In this document: piece after piece, positions 33,582 to 42,055 of the stretch | Layout: each line of letters begins with the position of its first letter | Position numbering within the stretch: position 1 is the stretch's first letter | NCBI RefSeq assembly: GCF_004403465.1 | Contig: NZ_SOGQ01000077.1 | Span: 62,001-126,000, forward strand | Length of the DNA stretch: 64,000 nucleotides | Origin: Cryobacterium sinapicolor | Lineage (GTDB): Bacteria > Actinomycetota > Actinomycetes > Actinomycetales > Microbacteriaceae | Reading direction: 5' to 3' | Notes under the pieces: generated by a model | Told to the model about the DNA's origin: nothing | Database searches by the model: none | Seen by the model: the letters and a program-made list of their open reading frames with translations, nothing else | Translations under genes and position numbers: made by a program

Positions 33582-34700
33582 GAGCAAAGCAATCAACTGA
33601 TCGATCTGGTTCATTCTCGCATCGACGAATTCCTCGAAACCCGTCAACCAATTGTGACTACCATCAGCCCCGATCTCACGCCACTGGTGGAGTTCTCACG
33701 GCAGTTTCTCAGCGGTGGAAAGCGCTTCCGGGCCCTGTTCTGCTACTGGGGCTGGCAAAGCGTCGCCACAAGTGAATCTGCTGGTGCGGGCCGGGATTTC
33801 GACCGCTCCCCGACCGATCTGGCGCCGATCGTCTCCGCGGCGGCGGCCCTAGAGATCTTCCACGCGGCAGCGCTGGTCCACGACGACATCATCGACAACT
33901 CGGACACCCGCCGCGGTGCGGCCTCCGCCCACAAACTCTTCGAGGGCATACACGGCCGGAGCGGCTGGGCGGGAAGCCAGGTCGACTTCGGCCGGGCGGC
34001 CGGAATTCTCCTCGGCGACCTCCTCCTGGGCTGGAGTGACGAGTTACTCGACGAGGGTCTCGCCGCGGCCCCCGACGCATCGGCTGCCGACAGGGCGCGG
34101 AGCGAATTCAACCGGATGCGCACCGAGGTCACGGTGGGCCAATACCTCGACATCCTCGAGGAACGTGCCTGGCTCATCCAACCCGAATCGGAACTCTTCG
34201 GTCGGGCCCTGCGGGTCATCGTCTTCAAGTCGGCCAAGTACAGCGTCCAGGCGCCGCTCGTGATCGGCGCGGCTCTGGCCGGCGCCGATCCGGACCACCT
34301 CCACGCCCTGCGTGCTTTCGGGCTGCCACTCGGCATAGCCTTCCAGCTCCGGGACGACCTGCTCGGAGTGTTCGGCGACACCGCCGTCACCGGCAAGCCC
34401 AGCGGCGACGACCTGCGCGAGGGCAAGCGCACCGTTCTGATCGCCCTGGCGCGCGAGAGCCTGTCGGAGCCGGCCCGATCGGAGCTGGACGCCCGTCTCG
34501 GCGACCCGCTGCTGACGGAAGACCAGATCGGGGTATTGCAACGCACCATCGTCGATAGCGGCGCCGTCGAGCGGATCGAGGCCCTGATCGCCTCGAACGT
34601 CGCCGAGGCCCTGGCCGCACTCGAGGGATCGCCGATCAGCGGCGCCGTCACGACGCGGTTGACGGAGCTGGCCGAGACGGTGACCCGCCGCGTGTTCTAG
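33579..34700 (+). CDS. idsA: Polyprenyl diphosphate synthase
   Basis: Trans-isoprenyl diphosphate synthase adding isopentenyl units to an allylic diphosphate. 373 residues. The first aspartate-rich motif is in LVHDDIIDNSDTRRG (near residues 104-113) and the second in FQLRDDLLGVFGDTAVTGK. The residues before the first motif, which set chain length, are AAALVHDD. The syntenic M. tuberculosis gene is Rv2173 (idsA2). A second synthase, crtE at 58165, serves carotenoid synthesis, so this one probably makes quinone or carrier-lipid precursors. GTG 33579 is leaderless. It ends 2 bp from the convergent Rv2175c-like gene. Confidence 0.9.
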   Translation: MEQSNQLIDLVHSRIDEFLETRQPIVTTISPDLTPLVEFSRQFLSGGKRFRALFCYWGWQSVATSESAGAGRDFDRSPTDLAPIVSAAAALEIFHAAALVHDDIIDNSDTRRGAASAHKLFEGIHGRSGWAGSQVDFGRAAGILLGDLLLGWSDELLDEGLAAAPDASAADRARSEFNRMRTEVTVGQYLDILEERAWLIQPESELFGRALRVIVFKSAKYSVQAPLVIGAALAGADPDHLHALRAFGLPLGIAFQLRDDLLGVFGDTAVTGKPSGDDLREGKRTVLIALARESLSEPARSELDARLGDPLLTEDQIGVLQRTIVDSGAVERIEALIASNVAEALAALEGSPISGAVTTRLTELAETVTRRVF

Positions 34701-34702
34701 GG

Positions 34703-35047
34703 TCAGGCGAGCGCCTGGGCGACGCGGCGCACTTCGGCCTTACGGCCGGCGAGCAGCGCCTGCACGGGGGGAACGCCGAGACTGTCGTCGACCTCGAGCA
34801 GCCAGCGCATCGCCTGCTCGTCGGTGAAGCCGTCGTCGGAGAGCACGATCAACGTGCCGCGCAGCTCCGGGAGCGGGGCGCCGTCCTTGATGAACGCTGC
34901 GGGAACTTGCAGGGGGCCGTTGTCACGGCGAACAGCGAGGAGCTGCTTGTCGTCGACCAACTGACGCACGCGGCTCTGGCTGACGCCGAGCACCCGGACG
35001 AGGTCGGGGATGGACAGCCACTCTTGATCTGAGAACGTTTCGGTCAC
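34703..35047 (-). CDS. Rv2175c-family winged-helix DNA-binding protein
   Basis: 114 residues. A helix-turn-helix region (WLSIPDLVRVLGVSQSRVRQLVDDKQLLAVRR) is followed by the C-terminal Rv2175c-specific domain (ELRGTLIVLSDDGFTDEQAMRWLLEVDDSLG). In M. tuberculosis this protein binds DNA and is phosphorylated near its N-terminus by PknL, encoded next door. Here pknL lies 1.5 kb away on the opposite strand, supporting the same pairing. The N-terminal MTETFSDQEW has a threonine that could be the target. GGGAGG precedes GTG 35047. Confidence 0.9.
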   Translation of the reverse strand: MTETFSDQEWLSIPDLVRVLGVSQSRVRQLVDDKQLLAVRRDNGPLQVPAAFIKDGAPLPELRGTLIVLSDDGFTDEQAMRWLLEVDDSLGVPPVQALLAGRKAEVRRVAQALA

Positions 35048-35191
35048 GGATCCAGCCTCCCATGATTCGCCAAGGTGGACAAACTCTCCTGACGCGATAG
35101 CGCGTGTTGACGCCCAGAACGGGGGCCAGCCTGATTGACTGGTCGAGAAACTGTGTCAGCACCGCTGCCGCACGCAATCGACGGGAGCGGA

Positions 35192-36520
35192 ATGTCGGCA
35201 CCAGCCAGCAGGAACAGTCCAGCCAGCAACAGCACCAACGGGAACGCATCGTCGCAGGGTGAGGGCCGCCACCGGCAGTCAACCGAGCGCCGGGGTCTGG
35301 GTATCTTGATCACCGTACCGCTCGTGCTGATCAGCACGATCGCGATCAGCCTGAACCTGGCGTCGCCCGCGGACGCCGCCGCCATCGCGAAGAAGCCGCT
35401 CAAGAGCAAGAGCATTCTGCCGTCCGCCGTGCCCTCGGATCTGGGCCGGCAGAGCGCCGCCACCGCCACGGCGCCGACCCAGTACCAGGTCGTCGAAGGC
35501 GACACCGTCAGCAGCGTGGCCGGACGTTTCGGCCTCTCCACCGCATCCGTGCTCGCCCTCAATGGGCTCGGCTGGTCCGCGATAATCTTCCCGGGCCAGA
35601 TGCTGACCCTGGCCGGCCAGGCGCAACCGTCTGCGCCGGCGCCCGCGCCCGTCGCCGCGGAGATCACGCGCTACCTGATCCAGAGCGGGGACACCCTGTC
35701 CGGCATCGCCGCGGCGCACGGGCTCGCCCTCGACGCCTTGCTCCGTGCGAACGGACTCGACGCGAGCAGCATCATCTTCCCCGGGCAGGCCGTCGTCCTG
35801 CCGCCGGGGGGCGGCGCGTCCCCTCTCCCGAGCGAACCGACCGCGGCCACCGACACGGCCTCCGCTCCCCAGAACACTCCTGGCACGCACACGATCGTCA
35901 CCGGTGAGACCATCGGCGCTGTGGCGTCCGCGGCGGGCGTCTCGGTGCAGTCCGTGCTCGAAGCCAACGGCCTCGGCTGGTCCAGCATCATCTACCCCGG
36001 GCAGGTCCTGGCCATCCCGTCCGAGTCGGCCCCCGCCGTGCCTTCGATGGAACCCGCGATCCTGATCGAGGCCGCCGTCCCCGCGCCGTCAGCGGCGCAC
36101 GATGTGGTTACGCCCCTCAGCGAGGACATGCGCCGGCACGCGGCCACCATCATCGAGAGCGGGCGTCTGGCAGGCGCCGGCGACGCCGGCATCGTGATCG
36201 CGTTGGCCGCCGCCGCCCAGGAATCCGGCCTGCGCAATGTGACACACGGCGACCGCGATTCCCTCGGCCTCTTCCAGCAGCGGCCCAGCTCCGGCTGGGG
36301 AACCCCCGAGCAGGTCCTCGACCCGGTGCGAGCCAGCCTCGCCTTCTTCGGCGGCCCCGTGAACCCCAACCCCGGCATCACGCGCGGGCTGCTCGACGTC
36401 CCTGGGTGGGAGGCGATGACCGTGACCGAGGCCGCGCAGACCGTGCAGATCTCGGCCCACCCGAACCACTACGCCAAGTGGGAGACATCGGCCCGGGCGT
36501 GGTTGGCCGAACTCGGCTGA
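35192..36520 (+). CDS. LysM-domain cell wall protein, transglycosylase-like C-terminus
   Basis: About 442 residues. A signal or membrane segment (LGILITVPLVLISTIAISL, ending SPADAA) leads to three LysM repeats (YQVVEGDTVSSVAGRFG, YLIQSGDTLSGIAAAHG and HTIVTGETIGAVASAAG), each ending in a PGQ-type motif. The C-terminal domain starts about residue 310 and holds AAAAQESGLRNV and SLGLFQQRPSSGWGT, resembling lysozyme-like peptidoglycan hydrolases, with the Glu of QESGL as candidate catalytic acid. ATG 35192 is preferred over an upstream TTG because GGGAG is correctly placed. It lies between the Rv2175c-like gene and pknL, where mycobacteria lack it. Confidence 0.85.
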   Translation: MSAPASRNSPASNSTNGNASSQGEGRHRQSTERRGLGILITVPLVLISTIAISLNLASPADAAAIAKKPLKSKSILPSAVPSDLGRQSAATATAPTQYQVVEGDTVSSVAGRFGLSTASVLALNGLGWSAIIFPGQMLTLAGQAQPSAPAPAPVAAEITRYLIQSGDTLSGIAAAHGLALDALLRANGLDASSIIFPGQAVVLPPGGGASPLPSEPTAATDTASAPQNTPGTHTIVTGETIGAVASAAGVSVQSVLEANGLGWSSIIYPGQVLAIPSESAPAVPSMEPAILIEAAVPAPSAAHDVVTPLSEDMRRHAATIIESGRLAGAGDAGIVIALAAAAQESGLRNVTHGDRDSLGLFQQRPSSGWGTPEQVLDPVRASLAFFGGPVNPNPGITRGLLDVPGWEAMTVTEAAQTVQISAHPNHYAKWETSARAWLAELG

Positions 36521-36597
36521 CCTGCCGCTCGCATCCGGTCAGCCCTGAAAACTCTGACTTGCGAGTGTTCCAGCGCGAGGAACGGCGTGACAATCCC

Positions 36598-36612
36598 TAG
36601 ACTCGACTAGTG
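36598..36612 (+). promoter_or_regulatory. Leaderless promoter of pknL
   Basis: TAGACT at 36598-36603, 6 nt, then GTG 36610. A GTTCC / GGAAC inverted repeat with a 7-nt spacer lies about 30 bp upstream and could be an operator. Confidence 0.55.
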
Positions 36613-38547
36613 AGCGATACCCCTAGCGATCCCATGGTCGGCCGTTTGATAGACGGCCGCTATCAGGTGCGCTCCCGGATCGCCCGCGGTGGCATGGCCA
36701 CCGTGTATCTGGCGACCGACCTGCGACTCGAGCGCCGGGTCGCGATCAAAATCATGCACGGGCACCTCGCCGACGACAACACGTTCAAGGCCCGCTTCGT
36801 GCAGGAGGCCCGCTCGGCCGCCCGCCTCGCGCACCCCAACGTCGTGAACGTCTATGACCAGGGCCAGGACGCCGACATGGCCTACCTGGTCATGGAGTAC
36901 CTGCCCGGCATCACCCTGCGCGATCTGCTCAAGGACTACGGCCGTCTCACCAGCGAGCAGACGATGGACATCCTTGAGGCGGTGCTCGCCGGTCTCGCCG
37001 CCGCGCACAAGGCGGGAATCGTGCACCGGGACCTCAAGCCGGAGAACGTTTTGCTGGCCGACGACGGGCGCATCAAGATCGGCGACTTCGGTCTGGCCCG
37101 CGCCGTGAACAACAACACGGCCACCGGTCAGGCTTTGCTCGGCACGATCGCCTACCTCTCCCCCGAACTCGTCACGCGGGGCATCGCGGATGCCCGCAGC
37201 GACATCTATGCACTCGGAATCATGACCTACGAGATGCTCACCGGCGAACAGCCCTATGTGGGCGAGGCACCCATGCAGATCGCCTACCAGCACGCGAACG
37301 ACACCGTGCCCATGCCGAGCGTGCGGATACCCACGATTCCGCACGAGCTCGACGAACTGGTGCTCTGGGCCACCGCCCGCGATCCGGAGCAGCGCCCCCG
37401 GGACGCCCGGGTCATGCTCGACCAACTGCTCGACCTCGACAGGCTCGTGCGCCCGGCTCCCCCGGCGACCGGGCAATCCGCCACCATGGTGATGCCCGGC
37501 GGCGTGGCCGCAGCGGTCGCCGACGCCGACACCCAGATCCTCGGCGGAGCCCCACTCGTCCCGGCAGTTGCCGGTGTGGGAACCGCGGTCGCGACCCCCG
37601 CCGCGCTCCTGACCGACAAGTCCCGCAAGCGCAAGAACCGCGGATACTTCCTGTTCGCGTTGGTGCTCCTGCTCGCGGCCCTCGCCGGCGGAACCGGATG
37701 GTTCTTCGGCACCGGCCCCGGATCCGACGTCCCGATCCCCACCCTCATCTCGGCCTCACCCGAAGACGCCACCGCCCAGCTCACCGAGCTCGGCTTGGAG
37801 GCGGCGCTCAGCACCGAGTTCAGCGGCACCATACCGGCCGGGCTCGTGTCCAGCACCAACCCGGATCCGGGCATCCGAGTTGCGAAGGGCAGCACGGTCA
37901 CGCTCCGGGTTTCCCAGGGTCCGCAGCCCATCGTCCTGCCCGCGCTGGCCGGGCTGACGGCCGACGCGGCGACTGCCACCGTGACCGAGCTGAAGGCCGG
38001 CATCGGCGCGACCGATTCCATCTTCGACGACACCGTGGAATCCGGCCTGGTCATCTCGGCCACCCGTGAACTCGACGGCGCAGACGTCTCCCAGGGCGGG
38101 GACTACTTCGAGGGCATGAACGTCAACCTGGTGCTCTCCCTCGGCTCCGTGCCGGACGTGTCCGGCGAATCCGTCGACGACGCAACGGCGATCCTGGGCG
38201 ACCGGGGGCTGCTCGTCACGACCGGCGACGAGGTCTTCAGCGACTCGATCGCGGAGGGAGACGTCGTGAGCGCGGCGGCGGTGAACGAGGGGCCCGTGCG
38301 GGCCGGCGACACCTATGCCCTCACGACCTCCCTCGGCCCGAAGCCGGTCACGGTTCCGAACATCGTCGGCCTGCCCTGGAACGAGGGTAAGCAGGTGCTC
38401 ACCGACCTGGGCTTCAAGCTGAGCTACAATCTCGGCGCGGATGCCATCGCGCCGCTCCTGAGCGTCGCGTCGACGGCCCCCGCGGCCGGCACCGACGCGC
38501 CCAAGAACAGCACCGTCACCCTCAAGCCGACCAACCCGTTCGGCTAG
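36610..38547 (+). CDS. pknL: Ser/Thr protein kinase with PASTA domains (PknL-type)
   Basis: 645 residues. The kinase domain covers about 10-280: glycine-rich loop RIARGGMATVYLA, VAIKIMHG lysine, catalytic loop HRDLKPENVLL and DFGLARA. After a linker, one membrane helix (GYFLFALVLLLAALAGGTGWFF, near 345) places four PASTA repeats outside the cell (about 375-645), which bind peptidoglycan fragments or lipid II in relatives. Position next to the Rv2175c-like gene and upstream of class II aroG matches pknL of mycobacteria and corynebacteria. The M. tuberculosis PknL lacks PASTA repeats, whereas corynebacterial PknL has them. Likely targets include the Rv2175c-like protein and GarA here. Confidence 0.95.
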   Translation: MSDTPSDPMVGRLIDGRYQVRSRIARGGMATVYLATDLRLERRVAIKIMHGHLADDNTFKARFVQEARSAARLAHPNVVNVYDQGQDADMAYLVMEYLPGITLRDLLKDYGRLTSEQTMDILEAVLAGLAAAHKAGIVHRDLKPENVLLADDGRIKIGDFGLARAVNNNTATGQALLGTIAYLSPELVTRGIADARSDIYALGIMTYEMLTGEQPYVGEAPMQIAYQHANDTVPMPSVRIPTIPHELDELVLWATARDPEQRPRDARVMLDQLLDLDRLVRPAPPATGQSATMVMPGGVAAAVADADTQILGGAPLVPAVAGVGTAVATPAALLTDKSRKRKNRGYFLFALVLLLAALAGGTGWFFGTGPGSDVPIPTLISASPEDATAQLTELGLEAALSTEFSGTIPAGLVSSTNPDPGIRVAKGSTVTLRVSQGPQPIVLPALAGLTADAATATVTELKAGIGATDSIFDDTVESGLVISATRELDGADVSQGGDYFEGMNVNLVLSLGSVPDVSGESVDDATAILGDRGLLVTTGDEVFSDSIAEGDVVSAAAVNEGPVRAGDTYALTTSLGPKPVTVPNIVGLPWNEGKQVLTDLGFKLSYNLGADAIAPLLSVASTAPAAGTDAPKNSTVTLKPTNPFG

Positions 38548-38601
38548 TCGGTCGCCACCGGGAGGGGCCCGGAACACCGCGGCCCCGCGCCGAACCGCGT
38601 G

Positions 38602-38672
38602 CGGGCACACGAAAGTGCCCGTTCCGGTCGAGAGTGACCGGTTTAGCGGGCACTCTCGACCGCAACGGGCAC
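38602..38672. repeat. Long hairpin between pknL and aroG
   Basis: Arms at 38615-38636 and 38651-38672 pair in 21 of 22 positions around a 14-nt loop. A second, mutually exclusive hairpin (CGGGCAC at 38602-38608 with GTGCCCG at 38615-38621) shares the left arm, and AGTGCCCG (38614-38621) could also pair with CGGGCACT (38647-38654). There is no T-run. The sequence is unrelated to the AATTCGACGGAG elements but occupies the same kind of site, between convergent genes. Confidence 0.85.
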
Positions 38673-38749
38673 CTGAGTCTTGGTTCAGGCGTCAGACGTC
38701 AGGCGTTCGGCGTTCGGGGTCTGGGGTTCGGCCAGTGTTGCGGATCGGG

Positions 38750-40120
38750 CTAGCGGGCGGCGAGTTCTTCGGCGACCAGGAATGCCAGCTCGAGCGACTG
38801 CATGTGGTTGAGGCGCGGGTCACAGAGCGACTCGTACCGGGTCGCCAGTGCGGCCTCGTCGATGTGCTCCGATCCACCCAGGCACTCGGTGACGTCGTCA
38901 CCGGTGAGTTCGACGTGGACGCCGCCCGGGTGCGTGCCGACGCTGCGGTGCGCCTCGAAGAAACCGCGCACCTCGTCGACGACGTCGTCGAAACGACGAG
39001 TCTTGTAGCCGGTGGGGGTGGTCACGCCGTTGCCGTGCATCGGGTCGGTGACCCACAGCGGCTTGGCCTCGCTGGCCTTGATGACCTCGAGCAGCGGGGG
39101 CAGGGCGTCGCGCACCTTGCCGGCACCCATCCGGGTGATGAAGGTGAGCCGACCCGGCTCGCGGTTCGGGTCGAGCTTGTCGACCAGGCGCAACATGTCA
39201 TCGGTGGACGTGGTCGGGCCCAGCTTGACCCCGATCGGGTTGCGCACCCGGGAGAGGAAGTCGACGTGAGCGCCGTCGAGGTCGCGAGTGCGCTCCCCGA
39301 TCCAGATGAAGTGCGCGGACGTGTTGTACGGCGTGCCCGTGCGGGAGTCGATCCGGGTCATCGGTCGCTCGTAGTCCATCAGCAGACCCTCGTGGCTGGT
39401 GTAGAACTCCGTGCGGCGCATGGCCTCGAAGTCGGCCCCGCAGGCGATCATGAACTTGATCGCGCGGTCGATCTCCTTGGCCACCTTCTCGTACCGCTGG
39501 TTGGCCGGGTTCGCCGCGAAGCCCTGGTTCCAGCTGTGCACCTGACGCAGGTCGGCGAAGCCGCCCTGCGTGAAGGCGCGGATGAGATTGAGGGTGGAGG
39601 CTGCCGTGTGGTATCCCTTGACCAGGCGGGCCGGGTCGGCCTCCCGCGATTCGGGGGTGAAGTCGTACCCGTTGACGATGTCGCCGCGGTAGGCCGGCAG
39701 GGTGACGCCGCCCCGGGTCTCGAAGTCGCTGGAGCGCGGCTTGGCGAACTGGCCGGCCATCCGGCCCATCTTGATCACGGGCATCGACGCGCCGTAGGTC
39801 AGCACGACGGCCATCTGCAGCACGGTCTTGACCCGGTTCCGGATTTGCTCCGCGGTGGCACCGCTGAAGGTTTCGGCGCAGTCGCCGCCCTGCAGCAGGA
39901 AGGCGTGGCCGCCGGCAGCCTCGGCGAGCCGGTTCCGCAGAATATCGACCTCACCGGCGAAGACGAGCGGAGGCTGCGTCGACAATTCGGCGGATGCGGC
40001 GGCCACCGCATCCGCGTCGGGCCAGGTCGGCTGCTGCTTGATCGGAAGGGTGCGCCAATAGTCCAGGCCGGCAACCACAGATCGATCTGCGAGGACGACG
40101 GGTTCGGTGGGGTCTACCAC
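38750..40120 (-). CDS. aroG: Class II 3-deoxy-7-phosphoheptulonate synthase
   Basis: First enzyme of aromatic amino acid synthesis, joining phosphoenolpyruvate and erythrose-4-phosphate. About 456 residues, the length of plant-like class II enzymes. Signatures seen: LLQGGDCAETF near residue 80 with the metal cysteine, VIKMGRMAGQFAKPRS, TRIDSRTGTPYNTSAHFIWIGERTR, RNPIGVKLGPTTS and WVTDPMHGNGVTT. The chosen start is GTG 40120 (VVDPTEPVVLADRSVV) with AAAGGA upstream; the frame extends further without family resemblance. No aromatic-codon-rich leader was found upstream. It matches Rv2178c in position relative to pknL. Confidence 0.96.
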   Translation of the reverse strand: MVDPTEPVVLADRSVVAGLDYWRTLPIKQQPTWPDADAVAAASAELSTQPPLVFAGEVDILRNRLAEAAGGHAFLLQGGDCAETFSGATAEQIRNRVKTVLQMAVVLTYGASMPVIKMGRMAGQFAKPRSSDFETRGGVTLPAYRGDIVNGYDFTPESREADPARLVKGYHTAASTLNLIRAFTQGGFADLRQVHSWNQGFAANPANQRYEKVAKEIDRAIKFMIACGADFEAMRRTEFYTSHEGLLMDYERPMTRIDSRTGTPYNTSAHFIWIGERTRDLDGAHVDFLSRVRNPIGVKLGPTTSTDDMLRLVDKLDPNREPGRLTFITRMGAGKVRDALPPLLEVIKASEAKPLWVTDPMHGNGVTTPTGYKTRRFDDVVDEVRGFFEAHRSVGTHPGGVHVELTGDDVTECLGGSEHIDEAALATRYESLCDPRLNHMQSLELAFLVAEELAAR

Positions 40121-40215
40121 GGGACTATTCCTTTTTTCTCTGGTCCGGCGCGGAAAACACCGCAAGCCGGGCTGTTTCTGTGGGAACCTGACGGCTCCTG
40201 GGCAACCGTCTGATT

Positions 40216-40905
40216 CTATCGGATCAGGCTAGCCCGCTTTTCTTTCACACTGGTCGCGTAGACGTCCACGTACTCCTGCCGGCTCAGCGCCTGCAGCTCG
40301 TACATCAGCTCGTCGGTCACCGATCGAAGCACGAACCGGTCGCCCTCCATGCCATCGAACCGGCTGAAGTCGAGGGGTTTGCCAATCACGATGCCGATCC
40401 GGCGCACCTTCGGGATGCGGGTACCCGTCGGCATGGCCTTCTCCGTGTCGATCATGGCCACGGGGATGACCGGGACCTCCGCCTCGAGCAGCATGCGCGC
40501 CACACCCGTGCGGCCCCGGTACATCTTCGCGTCGGGGCTGCGGGTGCCCTCAGGGTAGATGCCGAGCACGCCGCCGGAACCCAGCACCCGCAGGCCGGTG
40601 TTGAGGGAATCCTCGGACGCCTTACCACCCGACCGGTCGATCGGCAGTTGCCCGGTGGCCTTGAAGAACTGGCGTGTCGCCCACCCCTTGAGGCCCTTGC
40701 CCGTGAAGTACTCGCTCTTGGCGAGGAAGACGACCCGCCGCGACACGACCAACGGCAGGAACACCGAATCGATGAACGACAAGTGGTTGCTCGCAAGGAT
40801 CACACCACCCTCTTTGGGGATGTTCTCGAGCCCGACCACCCAGGGCCGGAAGACAGCCAGCAGCAGAGGGCCGATGACAATGTTTTTCATGAGCCAGTAG
40901 AACAT
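40216..40905 (-). CDS. 1-acyl-sn-glycerol-3-phosphate acyltransferase (PlsC family)
   Basis: 229 residues. The canonical acyltransferase motifs are present: SNHLSFID (HX4D) near residues 40-47, YFTGKGLKG, YPEGTRSPD near 119-127 and VPVIPVAMIDTEKAMP. It should make phosphatidic acid at the inner membrane. GAGGGAG precedes ATG 40905. It follows the ROK kinase by 27 bp and precedes aroG. The position corresponds to Rv2182c in the mycobacterial order. Confidence 0.94.
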   Translation of the reverse strand: MFYWLMKNIVIGPLLLAVFRPWVVGLENIPKEGGVILASNHLSFIDSVFLPLVVSRRVVFLAKSEYFTGKGLKGWATRQFFKATGQLPIDRSGGKASEDSLNTGLRVLGSGGVLGIYPEGTRSPDAKMYRGRTGVARMLLEAEVPVIPVAMIDTEKAMPTGTRIPKVRRIGIVIGKPLDFSRFDGMEGDRFVLRSVTDELMYELQALSRQEYVDVYATSVKEKRASLIR

Positions 40906-40932
40906 CGTTGCTCCCTCGGTAACCCGGAAAGC

Positions 40933-41880
40933 CTACTGTGCGAAAACGTGTTTCCGCGCCAGGTCGGCCGCGCCGACCACACCGGCGTCGTTGACGAGCT
41001 GCGCGATCGCGAATTCGGCCTCGGGGTGAAAGCCCCTGGCGGGCAGGTTTTCGAGGTAGGCGGCGCGGATCGGTTCGAGCAGCAGCTCGCCGGCGGCGGC
41101 GACTCCCCCGCCGAAAACGAAGATTTGCGGGTCGAGCACGGCCGCGAGACTCGAGCAGGCCTGACCGAGCGAGCCGCCCAGCTGCCTCAGGGCGGCCAGG
41201 GCGCCGTTGTCGCCCTCCTGGATCAGTCGACCGACATCCTTACCGGTCAGCTTGCCCTTGCGATCACGGGCGGCGGCGAGGCCGAGGCCGATTCCGCCGG
41301 CATCCGCCAGCTCGGTGGCAATCCGGAGGAGTGCGCGGCCCGAGCCGTACTGCTCGATGCAGCCGTGCGCACCGCAGCCGCAGAGCCGACCGCCCGGCAC
41401 CACGCGCAGGTGCCCGAGCTCGGCGGCGCAGCCGAAGCCGCCGCGGAAGAGGTGGTTGTCGGCGACGATCGCCCCGCCCACGCCGGTGCCGATGGTGAGG
41501 GTGACCATGTCGGTGTAGCCGCGGCCGGCACCGAAGGTGAACTCCGCCCAGCCGGCGGCGTTCGCGTCGTTCTCGATCAGGATCGGAAGGTCGAGGCGGG
41601 CCTCGAGGGTGGCCCGAAGCGGTTCGTGACGCCAGTTGACGTTGGGCCCGTAGTACACGGTGGACTGCGCGGCGTCGATGAAGCCGGCGGCGGCGATCCC
41701 GGCCGCCACGACATCCTCACCCTCGGAGAGTTCCGTGATCATGTCGACCACGGCGTCTTCGATCCCGCGCGGATCGCTCGCGGTGGTCGGGCGTCGATCC
41801 GAGCGGATGATCGTTCCAGACTCGTCGACCAGGGCCGCGGCGATTTTTGTGCCGCCGATGTCGATACCAATGGCGTGCAC
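40933..41880 (-). CDS. ROK-family sugar kinase (glucokinase-like)
   Basis: About 315 residues. HAIGIDIGGTKIAAALV is the N-terminal phosphate loop, IENDANAAGWAEFTFGAG contains the catalytic Asp, and GHLRVVPGGRLCGCGAHGCIEQYGSG is the ROK zinc motif with three cysteines. Later blocks include VFGGGVAAAG. ATP- or polyphosphate-dependent glucokinase activity is the usual reaction; the phosphodonor is not decided by sequence here. GTG 41880 has GAAAGAAG upstream. It is divergent from the acyl-CoA ligase gene. Confidence 0.93.
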   Translation of the reverse strand: MHAIGIDIGGTKIAAALVDESGTIIRSDRRPTTASDPRGIEDAVVDMITELSEGEDVVAAGIAAAGFIDAAQSTVYYGPNVNWRHEPLRATLEARLDLPILIENDANAAGWAEFTFGAGRGYTDMVTLTIGTGVGGAIVADNHLFRGGFGCAAELGHLRVVPGGRLCGCGAHGCIEQYGSGRALLRIATELADAGGIGLGLAAARDRKGKLTGKDVGRLIQEGDNGALAALRQLGGSLGQACSSLAAVLDPQIFVFGGGVAAAGELLLEPIRAAYLENLPARGFHPEAEFAIAQLVNDAGVVGAADLARKHVFAQ

Positions 41881-42055
41881 AGCGGACTTCTTTCGTCGAT
41901 GGATGAAGCGGAGCGCTCTGCGAGGCGAAACAACGAAGCCCGTGCGTCCCCCTAGAGTGTAGTGAATCAAGACACGGCCAGGCGAAACGGCTGCTTCCAC
42001 GAACCGACGTGGATAGAGTGGGGCAAATCGCCCGCCCGGTACCAGAGGAGTTACC

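Noticed and set aside
36607-37476. Long minus-strand open frame opposite pknL
   Set aside because: A typical high-GC antisense shadow of the kinase gene, without a plausible start or family resemblance. The same holds for the long plus-strand frames opposite dnaE, pyc, hisD and the mur genes.
40121-40215. Attenuator leader peptide before aroG
   Set aside because: No short frame with clustered Trp, Tyr or Phe codons and no terminator/antiterminator pair was seen.
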